A stretch of DNA of 64,000 nucleotides from Arenicola marina (GCA_964019135.1 OZ025249.1:6684039-6748038); one strand, 5' to 3'. Counted from the stretch's first letter, positions 35,898 through 47,528 are shown. Numbers and translations are program-made. The notes: generated by a model from the sequence alone, not told the origin.

Positions 35898-38800
35898 CTA
35901 CAAGAAGAGATAATAATTCTTGACATAAAGGCAATGCAATAGTTTACCAGAAGTTAAAAGGAGATGCTTTTGGAGACAATGTTTATCCGACCGATACACG
36001 TAGACGCGCGAAAAAATGACTTTCATGTGTACTACATCATAAAACTGTGCGCATCGTTGGCGCTTCTTGCTACTCAAATTTCCATCTGCCATTGTAACTA
36101 AAACAAGCCACATAGGGACTTGGTTGACGATATGTGTATAGAGTATGTGGTGTATGTATGCCGGCGCGCATCCTGCCGCTGCCATGGCGAAGTAGAAGAC
36201 GGTGTCTGTGGAGGACAGAGACTGGTGGGTCTGCTTCCGGCTTACCGTAAGTGACTCCAATCAATATTGTCCACATGCGCACCTTCGATGCGCGGGATAC
36301 TGGGGCGGATACCAACACGAAGCGAGACCACAAATATCGAACACAACATGTAACGGCATATTATAGAGGTGAGATGGAAATACTGGAATATACATTTAAC
36401 GTACCCAACAGATATTAGTTAAAGTTATGTCGAACAAAATGCTGGCTGGTGCTCGCTTTGGTTGGGGGTTCTAGGCTACAGATCAAAGCACCCGTTTGGA
36501 AATTATCGCAAATTGTGGATCCCGATAATCAGCACCGGGGATAATTGCTGAAATGCAAGGTTAACCAGCCAGAAGTTTCGACATGCGAGTTATGGATTCA
36601 TACCGTATAAGCTGGGTATTCTTCCATCAGTTCCATATTAAAGTCTTCGAAGTAAATTTTGAGCTTAACCAGGTTCCGTTTGTACATTTCCGGGTCGTCC
36701 TTGTCGCTGAACAGCCGCGGGACCCGTCGTGCAATTCGAGTGAGAACATCGGCCTGCACGAAGCAAAGCAATGGCTTTACCGCATTAAGTCTTAAGCAAA
36801 GTAATTAGTCATTACAGGTGATGCAGGAACCTGTTTGTGATCTGTGTTACCTGTATTCATCTGCCGACAGATAAAATATTTCACTCTCTTTCCGTAATGG
36901 GAAATTTATTCACAAGAATAATTGTGGCAGAAATATATTATGTTCAACTATATTACGTGTAGTAAAAGTGTATGTGTCTTACATAGCGGACCAGTATACC
37001 ACTGGCTTTGTGTAGTTCCAGGGCTTCATGCGCTTATACATGTCTAAATACAACAGGCCTGCAAAGCGAAATATTGTCGATATCGAACCTCGGTAAACAG
37101 AAAGCTCTGCTGGATCTTCACCACGGAGTAAGCTATCATTCCTTAAGTAGTGTGCATGTTTAACCTATTACATGATTCCTAAGTGGAGTTGACACTTACC
37201 TTTAATACGTCTGAAGGCCACTGCGACACGAATGACTTCGTGGTGTACGAAATGCTTCTGGGGAGGCACACAATGATACATTGTCATCGGCGGTGAAAAC
37301 ACAATAAATCCGACAGCTTCTTCTGATCAAATTCATTGCCTTTGTGACAAGCTTTAATACGATTTACTACACTAAGAGAGGACCTCCGATGTTAAACAGT
37401 GGCAATGACGTTTATTGTATCATTTAGTATGCATGCAACATAGGATCTATTCCATATAACATATAACGACTTGATCAGGAGATTCGCTTTAAGCCATGTA
37501 CGATTCTTTTCATGGGGGCAAACTCGTACTTACACCAACGAAGCAATATATAAACTCGATCATCCCATTATCATATAAACCAGCTCTGGTTCCTGCACGC
37601 CAATCATAATTTGATGACATTGCTGTTTTTAGCTGTAGCTTGGCTGCATAATAGTGAATCGTCTGCAATCTTTGCTTACCTACATGCCGTAGGGCATTCA
37701 CATTTCAAACTGTCACGTGATTCCTGGTTCGTCCTCAGGTTATATCTACATCGCTCTAAAAATAAGACATGTCTATTTACCACATGTAATGACGACGTGC
37801 CGTCAATGTGCTGCATGAAGAACGATCTCATAACATGCTTCCATCACATCTCATTTAAATCGGTTCATAATGGTTTGTTGTAAATGTTCGCCTCTTTAAC
37901 TCTTTAATGTTTTTCAGTCAATAGTTAAATGTAGAACAATTTTGAACAATGAAGAAGCAAATACCGGCACGCAACTTTCTGGAAATAAATGACGCATGCA
38001 AGGTATCACCTTTTATCTTTAAGCATGTATCAGCGATGTACGCAAATACGGGGATACATTTTCATTGTGAATGTCAGGTATCATCCATTTTATGAAACAT
38101 GTAAATATTACAACAGCCTTTCCTGTGGTACCTTGAGTAATGTTAGCGGTAGAACAGATGGGGAAGTGGCCGTCATTCTCATTGTCAGCTAAGGCCGGTA
38201 ACATTGGGTCTATGCACCCGCAGTAACGCATACAGGCCCGCTGTGCACATGTCTTGACACAAGCCTTCATAAAAAAGAACAGCATTGGGTGACACAGGGC
38301 TCAAACAAGTATCCTTTGCATATTATGGAATACTGTAGATATTGTATGGATATTTCATCATCATATTTTATGCGTTTTATGTGCCTTCGAAAAAACGTTT
38401 GTGTTATTGTGTTTTATGAAATAAAGCTTTTATAAAGAAAATGCATCATAAAAAGCTTTTATAAAAAAATGCATGATAAAACAAACCCTTTTCAAACCTA
38501 GGTTCAGTATTATGTTAATGCGGCATATACTTTATATAGCACATGGTTAAATATTTTGGTAGCAGTACATGGTGTTCAGGGGTTCTTACCGTCTATCTAC
38601 ACAGTACAGGGTGGTCCTTTTTAGTAACCGCGCTGAGTACAGGGTGTTCACTGGTGCTTACCGTCCTTCTGTACCTCACTGGGTGGTCAATTTGGTAGGC
38701 GTTCAAGGTCACGTTGATTTGTTCTGGTTCCACACACTCTTCATAAGGGGCCTTCAATCGTTGGACGATAACCTGCGGGGAAACTCAGCACTAAATCGTA

Positions 38801-41800
38801 CTTGGCGGACAGCTCCTTCGAATATAACTATGGAGGACACATTAATCACACACCGGTTCTTCGTTATATATATTATTCCTTACCTTTCGAATCCCGATTT
38901 GTGTGGCTCTTCCAGGAGCCACTGCCACCCCCTCGTCCTCGGGAAACACGATCTCCCTCTGATTGTGGACTACGATATTGACCCCCGCGGCGTCCCCCGC
39001 TTCTTTCATGTACTCTGACTGGTGTACGTTTATAAGGAGCTGCAGACCTGGAATTGACACAAAGTGACCGTGATAATACCGCGCAGCGACTCCCTAACTC
39101 AGTAGGTAGCAAACAGACTGAGCCGCAGATTTACAGGTCGTGGGTAGGTAAAATGGAACCGGCCGGCTTCATCCAACCTCATTTCATTCATTGCGTGATG
39201 TACTCTTTGTATTTCAAAAATACACTTGGTGTGAAGACTTTCCATTCTTAGGCCGTTAATACGCTCCTCGCATTGTCTGCTTGGGCTCTATATCGTTTTG
39301 TCGATACGGGTCTTTCCACTATGAGCATGTGTGCTGTTTAACCGTGTTTAATCATGTCGCTCATACCGTGTCGTATGCCAGTCTTGTACGAATGCTCAAT
39401 CGGAATCGATGAGTTCCAACCAGAGTTGAAGGTGAAACAGTTACCAAACTCAGGATTGCTGAACTGCTGAAATAGACTGAAAGAAGATGAATTTTGTTAA
39501 CAATTTACATCCACTAGCACAAGTACGATATCAATCCATCTTATAAATCTTCGGAACTATATTGGTCTGTATTAATTATGTGGCCATATTTATTGATAAA
39601 TCGTCTTTTTTAGTGGTAAAGTCGTAAATAGTATAGCTATTAAAACGACACGCCGGTGCCTGCCAACCTCTCAGCGCAGGGGACCCCTGCTAGCGAACAG
39701 TCCAGAACGACATCCTGCAGACTGTAACCTAGTTGGCTTCTTATCGGCTTTGGAATCTCAGCTAACGTTTCGATAAAGCGCTCTTCGTCCTGATAGGCTT
39801 GACTTTTAATGGGCAAATAGGCAGTCGTGTCCTTATTGAAGGTGCTTATGTATGGTGCAGTCGTGCCCGAAAGTGTGACTGCGTCTTCAGGAACAGTCAC
39901 TGGGTTCCGTTTGTTAAGGTAGTGACTGACAACGCGGGTTTCACAGTAGTCCTTAGGTGGGGTAATGCAGGACACAGTAGGGTCCAGAGGATCGCTGGTA
40001 TTCCGAGCACTGCTCACGGTCGACAACAAACTGGTATCAGTGACATAGCCTTTTCGCGACGGACCCGGCGAGGTAGGTTTATCAACATATGTGATCTGTC
40101 GCGTAGTTGTGTCGGTTACTTTATCTGTTGTCCAATCCGTTGTTATTTGGTTTGTGGTGGATAAGGGTATGGTAGTTATATCCTCAGTAGTTGTGTCTGG
40201 TAAAGTTGTAATGGCGTTAGTTGTTGTAACAGGTACGGTAGTTATTTTCTTAGTTGTTGTGTCTGGTAAAGTTGTAATGCCGTTAGTTGTAACGGGTATG
40301 GTAGTTTTTTCCTCAGTAGTTGTGTCTGGTAAAGTTGTGGGCTCTTGTGTAGTGGTTTCATCCGGAATACCTGGTTGATAAAGAACATATAATTATTTAC
40401 TTACTATATAACACTGAACTTAACACAAACACATTAGCACCGACCAACCCATATATACCAGACCCTGCTACTTGTTCATAAACGTCGTTAATAAAGGAAA
40501 GCTATATTAAACTGACTTGGCCGCGGAACTATTACCATAACACGCAAATATCCTATATTTACTCTTTTAACTGTCTTGTTTACCATGTCCGCACGTGAAG
40601 ACATAAACTGCCACATTGGTGCTTCTGGTGTGAGGAACCATTGCTCTGAAGTGCTGAGTATATGAAAACTTTAATATGGCTGCCGTTGTCTTGGCCTTGT
40701 AGGACGTTAAATATGTGAGATAGGCCCAGCGCCCGTGCCAAGCGGTATCTACGCTACATACATGTTATGCCAATTCCATATATCAATGTGTGGTGTGGGG
40801 GCTGCAATGTGATATAAAAATAAAACGCAGTTGGTATAACATCTATTTGCCGTTAATCGTTCTGTTTAAAAGGAAAGCATTATCGAGAAAATCGCACATC
40901 AACAGTATAAAATACATATTTTTGCTCATCAGGCGGGTGTCGACATGTTCTGAACACGTGACCAGAGTTAGCCAATCGCACGCAAGGCGCACGCAAGGCG
41001 TTGACGTCACTGACGACTACCTTCCGCTGAACCAAAACTTTGTTTACATGCGAGCGGTATTTAGGTATAGTCACCCACTCTGGAAAAAGCTGTCGGTCTA
41101 ACACCTCTCATGAATAGTGACAAGCAAATTTGACTCATAAATTTGAAACATCGATGCATTTAGAACAAAATGGTGTACTCTTCAGCTGTTGGCTGTAACA
41201 ATTCAAGTGCAGAAAAGGACAGGATATTTTCTACTGTTGTTCACTAGGCGACCAGCAGCTTTTGCGGCTTGCTCGTGTGAGTTTTAAACCCACCAAACAT
41301 TCAAGAGTTTGTTCCGACTACTTTGAGAAATATGGCTTTGAGTCGACCCGGCTGCCAGCTTCACGCACCACTCCTCCCCCACCCCTCCCTACCACCCATA
41401 TAGACCGCCACCCCACCCACCCTAACCCATACGTCCGTTCTGTAATACGGCAGTCCTGTCCATACACTCTTCATTGACAGTGAATTTCTAAGACAGCAGC
41501 TGACAACGCGATGCGGCGTCAACGACATGTATAAAGAATGCTTAATCCACCATCGTCAACGCCTGCAGGTTGAAACTGGTCCCCGATGAAACCATCAGTT
41601 ATGTAAATTCGGTGTTTACTTCAAATTCTTCGTCCGACTCGCCAGCAGTTATTATAGCTTCCGGTGGTAGTAGTCGTCTAAAAATACTGGTCGCTTCATC
41701 GCCGGTGACGTCATCATCAGTGCACTGAGGCGGGTGCCCGTGGCAAGTTGGGTGGTCGTGCAAAAGTGCTTGGAACGTCACTAATGTATGATTAAAAAAA

Positions 41801-44800
41801 TATTTATTTTGTGTAATGTTTAGTTAATTGCCTATGGTTTAACTGGAAAGGTACATGATATGGGCCCGGCATTTCCCTTTAAGCAAGACGGATGTTGAGG
41901 AGTTGCATGGTCGCTGCCTGGCATCTGTGCAATCACTCGCCTTTCACTTATTTCATAATGTTGGTCGTTGACACTGTTGTTTCAACATTAAATATTAATT
42001 TCGATCAATATATATACATATATATATATATATAATCACTAGCACTGCATTATGTTAATATTGTATGGTTAGTTAACTTTATCCGTGGCATCTGTTACCG
42101 ACATGAAATATATATGCATGCCATGTGAAACGCATACAATGTGATACACACATAATATGACACCCATGCAATGTGACACACATGCAATGTGACACACATG
42201 CAATGTGACACACATGCAATGTGACACACATGCACTGTGACACATGCAATGTGACGCATACAATGTGATACACACATAATATGACACACATGCAATGTGA
42301 CACACATGCAATGTGACACACATGCACTGTGACACACATGCACTGTGACACACATGCACTGTGACACACATGCACTGTGACACACATGCACTGTGACACA
42401 CATGCACTGTGACACACATGCACTGTGACACATGCAATGTGACACACATGCACTGTGACACACATGCAGTGTGACACACATGCAAAGTGACACACATGCA
42501 CTGTGACACATGCAATGTGACACACATGCAATGTGACACACATGCACTGTGACACACATGCACTGTGACACACATGCACTGTGACGCACATACACTGTGA
42601 CACATATACACCGTGGCACACATGCACTGTGACACACATGCACTGTGACACATGCAATGTGACACACATGCACTGTGACACACATGCACTGTGACACACA
42701 TGCACTGTGACACATGCAATGTGACACACATGCAATGTGACACACATGCAAAGTGACACACATGCACTGTGACACATGCAATGTGACACACATGCAATGT
42801 GAACACATGCAATGTGAACACATGCAATGTGAACACATGTAATGTGAACACATGCACACATGCAATGTGACACACATGCACTGTGACACATGCAGTGTGA
42901 CACACATGCAACGTGACACATGCAATGTGACACACATGCAATGTGAACACATGCAATGTGAACACATGCAATGTGAACACATGCAATGTGACACAGATTG
43001 CAATGTGACAAGCATACATTGTGGCCATACGCATACATCGTGGTTATACGCATACATTGTGGTTATACGCATACATTGGTGTTATACGCATACATTGTGG
43101 TTATACGCATACATTGGTGTTATACGCATACATTGTGGTTATACGCATACATTGTGGCCATACGCTTACATTGTAGGCATACATTTTGGATATCCGCAAA
43201 CATTTCACTTGTGCGCGTACATTGTGCCATGCACCAAGTTGTCGCCATTGTCAATCATTAAATACCAGAAGCAAAGATTGTATACAAACCATCGCAACGG
43301 TAAGTCACCTCCAGGTACTTGTAAGTCCCGATACAAGGGTCTCCAAACATATCCCACGTCGGCTCCAACGTACACTGGTTTTTCCCCTGACACGTACTTC
43401 TGATCAACGTGTACGAATTGATATCCCAGCAGGTTGTGCTATCACCATGGTCACCATGGCCCCATATGCACACCCCTGAGCTCTCCGATATCTTTCGGCC
43501 GAAGAACCCGTCGATGATGTCCAGCGTGGCACCGGGTGGGCAGGTGGGGTTCAGGTCGGGGAAGCAGCATGTTGGAGGATCTAGATTGGTCACTCTCTCA
43601 CACGTGCGTTCCATCACTGCAAGATAGGATGAGTGGGTCGGTAATACGGCTTTCGTGAACACGCGTGTTAAACTAGGTCATAGAACATCCCAGGACGAGG
43701 AAAAATGAACGGGTGAAAGATACACAGATTAGATGCTGATGCCCTAAAGCGAACCAAAGCGGTACCAACAAGTTGGATATCGAGCTCTGTCCCGCCAAAA
43801 CTAAGCCCAGGCAAAATTTATATCAAAATTTGCAAAAAACTCGATTGTTTCATTCTATAAATTCAGAAACCTGATAAATATCGTCGTTTTGGCTGTGATG
43901 TGGCAAACGTGTCTATCCCAGGACACCACAGAACTCTGTCTCGGCACTGCTACTTATAACAAAGCATTGCAAAGGGCACAAACTGATTTACCACTAAAAT
44001 GAAAACTTGTAGTAAATTGATATCACGGTCAAGGCTAATAGACTCCATTTGGCAGTCTGGCATGCGTGGAGTACAGACAAAAGAAATCTTGAATGATTCA
44101 AGGACTGATTCTTATTTGTATTATGACCTCTTTAGTTTTGGCGGGAAAGAGCTCGATATGCAACTTTAATAGTATTTCACATTTCTTGTAAGTGAAGTGT
44201 ACAATTTCTCATAACCGTGCTGAATACTGATTATCATCATACAGTTCTTAATAACATAACGAGAACGTCAAGCGTAGCTTGAGAAGGGAGACGAAAATCT
44301 GGGGATAAGTGCAACTGGAATATTTTGATAGCGAGTGCCGACTATGTGCATGCATTACTGACAGAGTATAGGCCGAAATGTCAGCGCGCCGTGAGTCATT
44401 TGGCGTATCGAATCTTTTTCGTTTTTTTACGTGCAAAGCACTGGTCTGATTTGAATGGTATTTGGCACACATGATGTCAGTAATATTGGTACCTATTCCA
44501 CGACATACAGGAAGTCTATCTGCATTTATGTAGGCACAGCGATTTTTCTCCATTTTAATTCGGGTCATATTTAACCAATCAATAGCTCGAAAACTATAAA
44601 TGTGAGGTGAAATCTGAGACCACATTTCCTGTGTGCCTCTCTCAGAATAACACTTTGAGACAAACCGCGGATCTCTAGGCAATATTAACGGAGCAACGAA
44701 GAAAAATATGATTTGTGAGCTTGAACTTGTTGTGACATTGATCTTGGAAGCGTGATCTTGATCAATATAGTGCTTTGCGCCCAAATACTAATGTCATGTC

Positions 44801-47528
44801 TCACGCAAGGTGTCGTTTGTCTGACATGTCCCCTTCATGGAGAAATTGGGGAGGCCAGTTTCCCGCCAAAATGCTCCCGTAGGGTCCCATGTTCAACTTT
44901 GGAAATTTTTAGCGGGAAAACTATTCGGGCGATTTGCATAAATGAAAGACGATTTAGAAGGTACTGATGGGCCCAATACGTGAAATAATTTGCAGTGTGA
45001 TTAAATGGAAACTGCGAACGTTATAGCGATTTTTCCGGTTTTTGGTCCTATCTTTCAATGGTTAAGCGAATTTCGAAAAATTCCTGTGACCTTGACCTTT
45101 GACCTACATGACCCATCTACGAACTTAGCCTGACGATTGCCATTTCGCATCATTTTGTAAATTTCAAAGTCGATATCTTAAGGCATTCGGCAGATATGGC
45201 GCGACAAGACAAACAGACCCACAGACAAACCGAACACACCGACATAAGACGAAAATCATTTTCGTCTTAATAAATTAAAAGACGATGGCTTCTATAAGAC
45301 TGTACCTACATAATGCTACCGATTCTACTTTGGACGGCAACACCAAGCTGGTGGTCACCAAAAGCTATATTCACCCACTGTTACAGCTATGATTACATCG
45401 AATTGATGAACGGTACAGCTCAACTTGTGATCCACATCTGATGAAATAATGACGTATAGTCTTTATAATATCCAAGTCGCTATGCTGTGCAGGAACTGGT
45501 GCCCAGGAAAAATGAATATTGACCCGAGAGGATTTGCAATATATATCCCCGTATTGCGCGCGCGTCGTGCGGCATATGTAAGTATAACGTATGGTCGCTT
45601 ACATAATATTTGATCTGAGTAATACTTCAGCAATATAATAAGTATGACTAATAATGAAAGGATGGAAGATTTGAACACAAAATTGGGTTATGCAACACTG
45701 GCGGATCCAGGAATGTACTAAAGGGGAGCGCCAGATTTATGAGCGAGTTTTATTATATAAATCGCTGGCTCAATATTCCAGTATGTTTCTCGCTATAGAA
45801 CACAGGCTACTTTAGAGGAAATGATAGAAATAATGCCAATATAGTTAAGTACAAGATGAAGAAGTTCTCGTATTATTATGAAGTTAAGTTATGGTGGTTG
45901 GTTGTGTCGATGCTAAATGGCTTCCGCCGCTAAATAAGTGTTTAAACTCGAGTTATCTGACTAACTCCGTCGTAAAATGATCGACACCCGTTTTTACTGT
46001 TTTACTGTTACGATTGCCGGTTTACTTTGCACCCATCCATTCTGTGTGAGAACCCGATGGAAAATACAAAGATAATAATAAATAAATTGCTGGCTAAAAC
46101 CCCATCTTTAATTCCAAATGGAAGAAAGGACATCAATTAACAGGCCTTGACTTCTTGTTCCACCCCAGGCGCCCCCCTCCCGCTCCACATCCGCCCCCCA
46201 CCCCCCCCCCCTTTTGCCGCCAAGTGAAATCAACGTGACATTTCGGCCACTTTTCAGATGACCCATAACACACACCTGGTGCCGACGTACTCCTCTTCCT
46301 TCGAGCCTGGGCGCCGTTTTCATTGCTTCCAGCCGCCTCTGTGCCCGGCGAGTCACCGGCCTGACCATCCACATACACGTCCCACCTTGAGCGTACAACG
46401 GGGTTCATATTGCACAGCGTCACTGCCGGAAACAGCACCTCGCGTGCGTGAGACAATCCGATTTGCAAATAGATCGGGTAGCTATAGAAACGGATGCTCA
46501 CGAGGACGACGTTACAGATGACGGCAACTATTGAGGTTGCCAGCATCGCACCCCAGAAGATTCTTTTCGCGGGACCTGATGGAAAGATAAAGAACATCAT
46601 TTCGTTTCCATTCCCGATGATTTTGCCTTCATTCATTCATTCAAGTCTTTAAGCGGACAGACCGCCTAGGGAACGAATACATGTCATTGATTCTCGTTCA
46701 ATCAATTATTGTATCATAATGATCATCATCCATAGGGTCATGAGTAGGCTTACGGTAGTTAAGTAACCAATTAGAAGAACTACTAAATTAGAAGAACTAC
46801 TAAGACATAAGTAACGGTCAGCCACAGATGTACCGATCTCTCCCGCCATCTTTGGTTGACCGTACGAACTACCTGTTCATGTTCGAACAACTACAGATTT
46901 TACTGATTACATGAAAACCATGTAATAAAACCGATGTCCGTAATGAAGGAAACTATAGACAAATGTGATGCGAATATATGGAGAATCCAATTAGCATAGT
47001 GACATATGCCGAATTCATATAGGTATAAGTCCCTCCTCCCCAGCCTCTTGACTTGGGACTCGTTCTAATCTGCCCCCCCTCCCCACCCACCCCCAGCTTC
47101 ACCCTGCCTCTTTTTTTCCTCTCCTTGTTCTTTCATACAAAATATGGGCGCTTTATTTTTTTGAATCTAGGACCATGTCCTGACTTGATCACTGAATTTA
47201 GCCCCACACCCACACACGAGAAACCTTTCTGGATTGGCCAGACCCACCTCATATATGACCGGCCACAAACTTATTAAATTGTGTCTTCGTCCTCGACAGG
47301 GGCATATCCCGTGACGTTCTTTGGTTCGGGTTAGCCCATTATAGGAGCCTAGAAGCGGTCGCCAGTATCCCTACCTTTAGCTCTGGCCGTGTTTCTCACG
47401 CCGTGTACTGTTGTGATATCCCAGAGCTGTCGACAGCGATGCTTCGCTGCGGTCGATAGTGGCTCCAAACGCATTGTTTCAATGTTGCCGGATCTGTCTG
47501 GAAATACCTTGGCTATTTCATTCGCCAT
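35679..47528 (-). CDS. DEG/ENaC-family channel with inserted SUEL lectin domain and mucin-like stalk (12 exons)
   Basis: Exons in transcript order: 47375-47528, 46276-46575, 43290-43616, 39668-40370, 39367-39476, 38884-39047, 38662-38772, 38132-38264, 37680-37755, 37200-37257, 36604-36753 and 35679-35897. All have AG/GT borders and matching phases, giving 834 residues. The start is the first ATG after an in-frame TAG. Family hallmarks: the HG gating motif (VHG, residue 42), TM1 (about 57-80), FPAVTLCN (100-107), FGNCFTFNSGW (about 505-515), EYMKEAG and FPEDEGV, RLKAPYEEC, the Cys-rich CAQRACMRYCGCID (about 629-642), CECPTAC, SQWPS (704-708), and TM2 with GGTVGLWLGCSLLT (771-784; G-C-S selectivity filter). 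Relatives are usually 500-700 residues. The excess is about 300 residues after TM1: an RRKR site (143-146), a lectin domain and a Thr-rich segment, where the finger region lies in ASIC. A plasma-membrane cation channel, probably sodium-selective; gating stimulus unknown. Confidence 0.9.
39668..40370 (-). CDS. Channel exon 4: Thr-rich mucin-like stalk and return to the channel ectodomain
   Basis: A phase 1 to phase 2 exon of 703 nt. Its first third is about three imperfect 21-22-residue repeats of the form ITTLPDTTT..ITT(I/V)PVTT, dense in threonine and proline and so likely O-glycosylated. The rest leads into the conserved LGYSLQDVVLDCSLAGVPC, equivalent to the IRDMLLSC...G..C region of ASIC channels. 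The DNA repeats (about 66 bp) can be seen at 40165-40350. Confidence 0.88.
41170..41390 (+). pseudogene. THAP-domain relic (transposon- or THAP-gene-derived) in channel intron 3
   Basis: MVYSSAVGCNNSSAEKDRIF followed, in another frame, by FKPTKHSRVCSDYFEKYGFE matches the start and end of a THAP zinc finger (C2CH). Two metal ligands are replaced (first Cys to Ser, final His to Tyr), there is a stop after FSTVVH and the two halves are out of frame, so it is dead. THAP domains occur in P-element-type transposases and in host DNA-binding proteins; the short relic does not tell which. Confidence 0.65.
42000..42035. repeat. (TA)n microsatellite
   Basis: TATATATACATATATATATA-type run in intron 3 of the channel gene. 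Confidence 0.85.
42110..43020. repeat. 16-bp minisatellite TGACACACATGCA(C/A)TG, about 55 copies
   Basis: Units of 16 bp alternate with 14-15-bp variants lacking an AC or C (TGACACATGCAATG, TGAACACATGCAATG). Variants are clustered, which points to local block duplication. Cys/His-rich ORFs of about 320 codons in three minus-strand frames are products of the repeat. It lies about 270 bp from the lectin exon. Confidence 0.92.
43008..43215. repeat. About 18-bp minisatellite CATACATTGTGGTTATACG
   Basis: About eleven diverging copies that adjoin and probably derive from the same CATACA/ATTGTG sequence as the neighbouring 16-bp array. It ends about 75 bp before the lectin exon boundary. Confidence 0.85.
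43290..43616 (-). CDS. Channel exon 3: SUEL-type galactose/rhamnose-binding lectin domain
   Basis: A single 327-nt exon flanked by phase 1 introns on both sides, encoding residues 152-260. Domain hallmarks include ATLDIIDGFFGR, the Cys pair around ESSGVCIWG and TTCWDINSYTLI, CQGKNQCTL, and the strongly conserved DPCIGTYKYLEVTYRC near the end; latrophilin has DPCPGTYKYLEVQYEC. Nine or more cysteines fit the disulphide-rich fold. An N-terminal extension (ERTCERVTNLDPPTCCFPDL) adds extra cysteines. SUEL domains bind galactose or rhamnose in egg lectins and act as adhesion modules in latrophilins. Its neighbours are channel exons in the same phase, so it belongs to the channel transcript. Confidence 0.9.
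45087..45105 (-). promoter_or_regulatory. Triple AGGTCA nuclear-receptor-like motif (DR1 plus DR0)
   Basis: The minus strand reads AGGTCAAAGGTCAAGGTCA, that is AGGTCA-A-AGGTCA-AGGTCA. It contains a canonical DR1 and an extended TCAAGGTCA half site of the ERR/SF-1 type. It lies in intron 2 of the channel gene within sequence that resembles a common invertebrate dispersed repeat, so regulation is only a possibility. Confidence 0.35.
45699..45760. mobile_element. Single end of the CAGNGGCGGATCCAG MITE family
   Basis: CACTGGCGGATCCAGGAATG followed by TACTAAAGGGG matches the left end of the other copies. No partner end was found. Confidence 0.4.
46276..46575 (-). CDS. Channel exon 2: TM1, start of ectodomain and RRKR site
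   Basis: A 300-nt phase 1-1 exon. It encodes PAKRIFWGAMLATSIVAVIC and the rest of TM1, SYPIYLQIG, the family hallmark VLFPAVTLCNMNP, then a Gly/Ser/Glu-rich linker ending in QARRKRSTSAP. RRKR fits the furin consensus R-X-(K/R)-R. In vertebrate alpha and gamma ENaC, furin cleavage in the ectodomain raises open probability. Confidence 0.9.
47375..47528 (-). CDS. Channel exon 1: cytoplasmic N-terminus with HG motif
   Basis: Encodes MANEIAKVFPDRSGNIETMR and continues to QLWDITTVHGVRNTARAK. The HG dipeptide near TM1 is conserved in this family and needed for gating. The ATG at 47526-47528 is the first after an in-frame TAG in the upstream sequence. The exon ends in phase 1 at a GTAGGG donor. Confidence 0.85.

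Noticed and set aside
36010-36333. Minus-strand 120-codon ORF in channel intron 11 as an extra exon
   Set aside because: Exons 11 and 12 already join in phase into a continuous, family-typical sequence. The ORF has no channel homology.
42069-43072. Three overlapping Cys/His-rich ORFs of about 320 codons
   Set aside because: They are three frames of the same TGACACACATGCACTG repeat and lie inside an intron of the channel gene.
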